Assembly: GCA_021234155.1 (NCBI GenBank)
Contig: JAJEKV010000266.1
Coordinates: forward strand, 1-64,000
DNA length: 64,000 bases
Origin: Isoetes taiwanensis
Lineage: Eukaryota; Streptophyta; Lycopodiopsida; Isoetales; Isoetaceae
Direction of reading: 5' to 3'
The notes under the pieces were generated by a model. The model saw nothing but the letters and a program-made list of their open reading frames with translations. It was not told where the DNA came from and ran no database searches. Position numbers and translations under genes: made by a program. This document shows positions 60,065-64,000 of the stretch, piece after piece. Each line of letters begins with the position of its first letter. The stretch's first letter is position 1.

Positions 60065-60396
60065 ATTGAATATGTTAATATATTAGTTATCATAGCCCGA
60101 CCATTGAAATTATGAATATATTATTTATCATAGCCCTTAACCATTGAAATGTCTTGGAACAGTGGAAACATTAAACTTTGGTGTTGAAACTTTGGTGGAA
60201 GCTTTGAAACATTAAACTTTGGTGCATTGATCCATTGCACTGTCATAAAACAATAAAATTACACTAATTCAAAAGCCAAAATTACATGTCCCAGTGTTCA
60301 CATTAAAGTCTTGAAGAAAATATTCACATTCAAAAGTTCAAGAAAATATCCACATTCAAAGTTTTGAGATTATCACATTCACAAATTTTTAGATTT

Positions 60397-62853
60397 TTAC
60401 CAGAATGTCAAGGACCATGAACCGAAGCCTGACCTCATGCAATCTATGTCTTCTTTTTTGAACCAATCACGGTTAATCAGAACCTGCATTAAAACATGAA
60501 TTTAGCCATGAACTGAAATTTTGCACAAAAAAAAAGAAACAACAAACATAAACTCAGAGACTCACATTATCCTCCTTGCCACTGATGTCTCTAACAAATT
60601 TCTTCACATAATTTATGACATACACACCACAGTCCGAATTATTGTGCTGTTGGGGAGATTCTAATGGAATGCAGGGTGCATTATGCAATGCACTTTCCTC
60701 ATGCCTCCGTGTTAAACACGTCTGTGAGGAATCTGCGAGTATCAATAAGAAAATAATTCGAGATAGAGAGGAATACTTACAGTGTGACAAATTCTCGGGT
60801 AGATGCATGCAAGGGATCATACGAATCAAGGTGCAGAATGCAAGGGCAGGGCTTTCCAAGCCGAGCACACGTCAGGCCATCAGTCACTAAGATGAAAGGC
60901 TCCAATGGCCACTAAGAAATAGCAAATTGAAAGCCAATTAAAATAGATCTAAAACATAAATAATCAAGTGATCAGAGTTTACCCAGCATTGACAGGAATA
61001 TAACAGAATTGTGCTGTCTGGAACTTCCAGCGTGCCCTACCAAATGGGTGGTCAGGGATGAGCTTGGCAAACTGCTCATAAGCCCCTGCCAACCCGGCCT
61101 TTCTTCCACTCAAGAACAGCCCGAATGCAGCAGGATGCAGGAAGACATGATGGCACCTTTTCTGGATAGGAATTGAGTGCAGAATTACCCTGTACAATGA
61201 ATTGAGCAATTGAGTGCAATGATCAAGTGAAATTCAAGAAACTTTAGAACTTAAAAACTTACAGGAGATAAGAACCAATGCAATCCGAGTCCACCTCGCT
61301 CTCCAGATCCCCGAGGCCAGAAGGTATTGTCATAAATTTAAGGGCCTCGGCTTCTTGGATGTAAAACTCGACATTTGCTGACTTGCTGCCCTTGATGAAG
61401 GGGGTCTCAACCACCACAGGAAAATTTAATGTGAAGGGGCACTGCCATCGATCGGCATCCACACCTCTTTGGTAGTCCAAAACTGAATTTAGAAAATGTG
61501 GATTGACAGAATACAGATGATACAACATAATCTTGCTGGGCTTGAGAATATTTTCTTCAGCAGTTTCCAGCAGGATCCGGTTAGGGGCCATGAATTCAGT
61601 GGATTTAGGGGGAGGTTTTGGGGGTTTTGGGTCTGCACGATGCCTCCGAGAATTTTTTGGGCCTGCCTTTGGCAACACAGGTTTAGGATGTGGGGACGAA
61701 TACTTACCTACTGCTGCAGCCACCTCCTCGCTCACATCATCAGCGTCCAATTGGCTTTGCTCCTGCTCTTTGGTTAGTGGAGGCCAAAGCTCATCATCAG
61801 AGATTAAATTTTTGGTGCTGTTCCTGATCCGTGCCTTTATCTTCTCGATCTGCAATTGTTGGCTTTCCAATTCACTTGCTTTCTTCCTCTGGACCTGTAA
61901 ATTAATGAAGGCTTCTCTTTGGCTCTTATCGAGAAGACCCATTTCAATTTGCTCATCGGCCACCACTCCAGCATTTCTCCTGGCCCTCTGCAATTTTCGG
62001 GTCAGGTTGTGGGCATATTTATAGTCTGGATCCATGCTTCTGGCCACAGAAATCTTTGCATAACTCCTCTTCCGCTGATTGGCATTTGTCTTGGCGGTCT
62101 CTGCATTGGGCAAATGAATTCGATTTGGAATCCTCCCCCTTGGCGCATCAGGAACCCGAAACCTATCATACAAGGCATGCACTCGAATCCTGTGATTTTC
62201 GAGCTCAACCTTCCTGGAGTAAGTTTTGGTGTAGTCCTCAATTAAGCACTTCCATCTCTTTGCCCGCTGATCGTAACTGTAATCAGGGGCCTCTTGGTTC
62301 TCGAAATACACTTGTTCTGGCGGCTCGTTGTCTATGACCTGACCCTTTGCTGCCCCTTCTTCATTCAAATCACCGAGCAGTTGAGCGTCCACAGAAATTC
62401 CCGGGTTCACCTCCACCTCTGCATTCTTCCCCACCGCCGATTTTTCCTGCCCTACATCCGATTTTTGTTGCCCTGACGGTTTTGGGGACTCCACCTCGGC
62501 ATCCGATTCCACTTCAGTGCGCAGGAACTCTGGAATCTTGAATGCATATGAAGCAGCGCCTGAGTCAAGACAAACATTCTCACCAAAACTGGTGTTGAGG
62601 CTGACTTCCAGGGTTATGGACTCATCTATCTACAAGCCACAGTAAGATTTAGTAAAGAATAGTAGGAAATAGTAAAAAACTTCATAAAACAGAGTGAAAG
62701 GGTTGATTTTACCTCCGTAACTTCGTTAATACAGGAGGTAAACGAGTTCCGCAGCGCCAACGGTGCCGTCGCCCGACAAAAAACACTGTGCACAGAGGAA
62801 TCAGGGAGCGCCCACCGCGAGAGTTCTGTGCCCAGACTTGGACTCTTCAACAT
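60397..62853 (-). pseudogene. Ulp1/C48-like SUMO-protease gene in MULE
   Basis: Exons on the minus strand: 62853-62713, 62629-61263, 61189-60983, 60911-60781, 60732-60566, 60483-60397. The long N-terminal part (about 500 residues, acidic then Lys/Arg/Pro-rich) is unrecognised. The C-terminus matches cysteine peptidase family C48: IPVNAGGHW (His), CILHLDSYDP (Asp), and PQQHNNSDCGVYVINYVKKF (Gln, Cys). C48 enzymes cleave SUMO or SUMO-like tails. In exon 60,911-60,781 the frame slips by one base just after HWSL and must slip back before PQQ, so as read the enzyme is not made. Start taken at the first good in-frame ATG (MLKSPSLG); an earlier ATG exists at 62,928. Confidence 0.75.
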
Positions 62854-62976
62854 CGACGGAGTGCTCTGCCATCCTCCGGTATCCCCAGGCGCTACATGGC
62901 GGACGACGATTGGCCACGTACGCATCATTAATGGCCTGTCCGAATTTAATTATAAAATTAAAGGTGCTGCTGCTTC

Positions 62977-63838
62977 TGGGATCCCGGAGGACGGTATAAA
63001 TCACCGGATCTAACGGCTAACAGCAAACCAGCTCGGAGTGCATCTAACGGCGGAGAATAACTCCCGCCTCCACGTCGGCGACCTCCACGTTGGCGCTCTC
63101 CACGTCGGCGCTCTCCACGTCGGCCACGGACGGATGATCCCGGAGGACGGGATCCACTCACCCGGACGGGTGATCCCGGAGGGGGGGATCACCACGGCGG
63201 ATAGCGCCTGCCGTAAACAGCCACGGCCCAGAGCACAGGATCCAAGTCACGGGATCCACGTCACCCGATCGGGGATCCCGGAGGAGGGGATCACCTCGGC
63301 GGATAGCGTCCGCCATTATCAGCCATGGGCGGGTGATCCCGGAGGAGGGGATCCACGTCCGGGGTGCCCAGGGATCCCGGAGGAGGGGATCACCTTGGCG
63401 GATAGCGTCCGCCGTTATCAGCCACGGGCGGGTGATCCCGGAGGAGGGGATCCACGTCCGAGGTGCCGGAGGATCCCGGAGGAGGGGATCACCTCGGCGG
63501 ATAGCGTCCGCCGTTATCAGCCACGGGCGGGTGATCCCGAAGGAGGGGATCCGCGTCCGGGGTGCCGGGGATCCCGGAAGAGAAGATCAGCTCGGCGGAT
63601 AGCGTCCGCCGTTAACAGCCAGCGACCGTGGGGATCCCGGAGGCGGGGATCTCTGAGGCGCGGACGGCCGCGATTGCACGGGGGTTTGGACGACGGGGAT
63701 GGACCGGGCCGACGTAGCGTGTGCCGTACCTCAGAACGGGGTCTCCCCAACGGACCCCGTCGAGAGCGACCCGGGATCCCGGAGGACGGTATATTTATCT
63801 CCGGGATCACCGAATCAAGGGTAAAAGTATCCTGAGCC
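62977..63838 (-). repeat. MULE right terminal inverted repeat
   Basis: Inverted counterpart of the left end, slightly longer because it holds more palindrome units. The outer end reads …gggtaaaagtatcctgagcc. The inner limit is near gatcccggaggacggtataa at 62,977. Confidence 0.85.
63125..63660 (-). repeat. Subterminal palindrome array, right
   Basis: Four clear ~100-bp units, each with two GATCCC-type palindromes and one GGCGGAtagcgTCCGCC hairpin, plus degenerate units at both edges (hairpins near 63,190, 63,298, 63,398, 63,494 and 63,594). Units differ by few bases, suggesting recent expansion or homogenisation. Confidence 0.88.
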
Positions 63839-63848
63839 ATTCAGCAAG
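63839..63848. repeat. Right target-site duplication of MULE
   Basis: attcagcaag, identical to 54,500-54,509. Confidence 0.9.
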
Positions 63849-63869
63849 CCTGTTGCTATCGTGGGCTAC

Positions 63870-64000
63870 ATATGTTGTATTGCCTGCAGATCTTGGAATT
63901 TGCTGTAGTGGTACTTGAACCATTTTCCCTCAGCAGGTCCAGGCCCGCTGCAACCTTGCATTGAGTTTTGGTCGTGGCAAATCTGAAGCTGCTTATAGAC
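63870..64000 (-). CDS. Host gene exon on far side of MULE, partial
   Basis: The minus strand is open from the window edge to 63,870: VYKQLQICHDQNSMQGCSGP, then GPAEGKWFKYHYSKFQDLQ, ending AIQHAT-phase 2 before gtagcc. Joining AT to the G of the exon at 54,454 gives ATG TTC ACG, in frame. This supports one gene interrupted in an intron by the MULE. The donor is weak and the gene continues outside the window. Confidence 0.45.

Larger units (their letters stand above)
54510..63838. mobile_element. Complete 9,329-bp Mutator-like element (MULE)
   Basis: Bounded by inverted repeats beginning ggctcaggatacttttaccc and by a perfect 10-bp target duplication. It contains three genes: a DDE transposase (plus, 55,336-57,918), a small unknown gene (minus, 59,441-58,848) and a Ulp1/C48-like protease gene (minus, 62,853-60,397). 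MULEs carrying Ulp1-like proteases are known in plants (the Kaonashi type); this is inferred to be such an element on gene content, not on sequence comparison. The perfect duplication and matching outer ends suggest a fairly recent insertion, yet the transposase and protease frames are damaged. It lies in an intron of a minus-strand host gene. Confidence 0.88.

Noticed and set aside
61496-62541. Long plus-strand ORFs over 61.5-62.5 kb
   Set aside because: They are antisense to the well-supported long exon of the Ulp1-like gene and show no motif.

Overview
The window reads as nuclear DNA of a land plant with a large, repeat-rich genome. The grounds are spliced genes with GT-AG introns, a plant-type epsin, a B12D-like mitochondrial protein, chromodomain Ty3/gypsy and Ty1/copia remains, LINEs, and a Mutator-like element (MULE) carrying a Ulp1-type protease gene. 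I cannot name the lineage. All coordinates and exon models were read by hand from splice signals and reading-frame continuity; no search was run.

Layout. 0-9.2 kb: decayed retroelements on the minus strand: gag-like remnants, a coiled-coil ORF, an LTR-like block with a tRNA-Met primer-binding site, and an integrase fragment. 9.5-14.35 kb: a LINE (minus), an intact two-exon B12D-like gene (minus), and a second LINE scrap (plus). 14.3-24.9 kb: Ty3/gypsy material on the minus strand. Read 5'->3' it runs RNaseH-integrase-chromodomain, polypurine tract, 2.1-kb LTR, primer-binding site, a histone-H3-like ORF, unknown ORFs, gag with zinc knuckle, protease and RT. 25-29.6 kb: a copia fragment, a possible host gene piece and an L1-type LINE. 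29.6-36.8 kb: a possible CACTA-type non-autonomous element holding a four-copy array of about 1.1 kb. 36.8-41 kb: intergenic DNA with short hairpin-forming repeats. 41.2-45.5 kb: a 13-exon epsin gene (plus), the clearest host gene. 45.6-54.5 kb: intergenic DNA with fold-back elements, plus exons of an unrecognised minus-strand gene. 54.51-63.84 kb: a complete 9,329-bp MULE with terminal inverted repeats and a perfect 10-bp target-site duplication, apparently inserted into an intron of that minus-strand gene.

The MULE carries three genes: a decayed DDE transposase (plus), a small intact unknown gene (minus) and a Ulp1/C48-like peptidase gene (minus) with all four catalytic residues visible but frame-disrupted. 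Its ends and two internal blocks are packed with copies of a short palindrome, GATCCC-N(6-8)-GGGATC.

The most unusual item is the H3-like ORF at 19.1-20.2 kb. An H3 N-terminal tail (ARTKQTARK) and a complete, gapless H3 histone fold are separated by about 270 residues of charged linker, in the position just downstream of a retroelement primer-binding site. Several coding frames in the window, including the host epsin, are broken by single-base steps in or near short homopolymers, so some apparent pseudogenes may be consensus errors.
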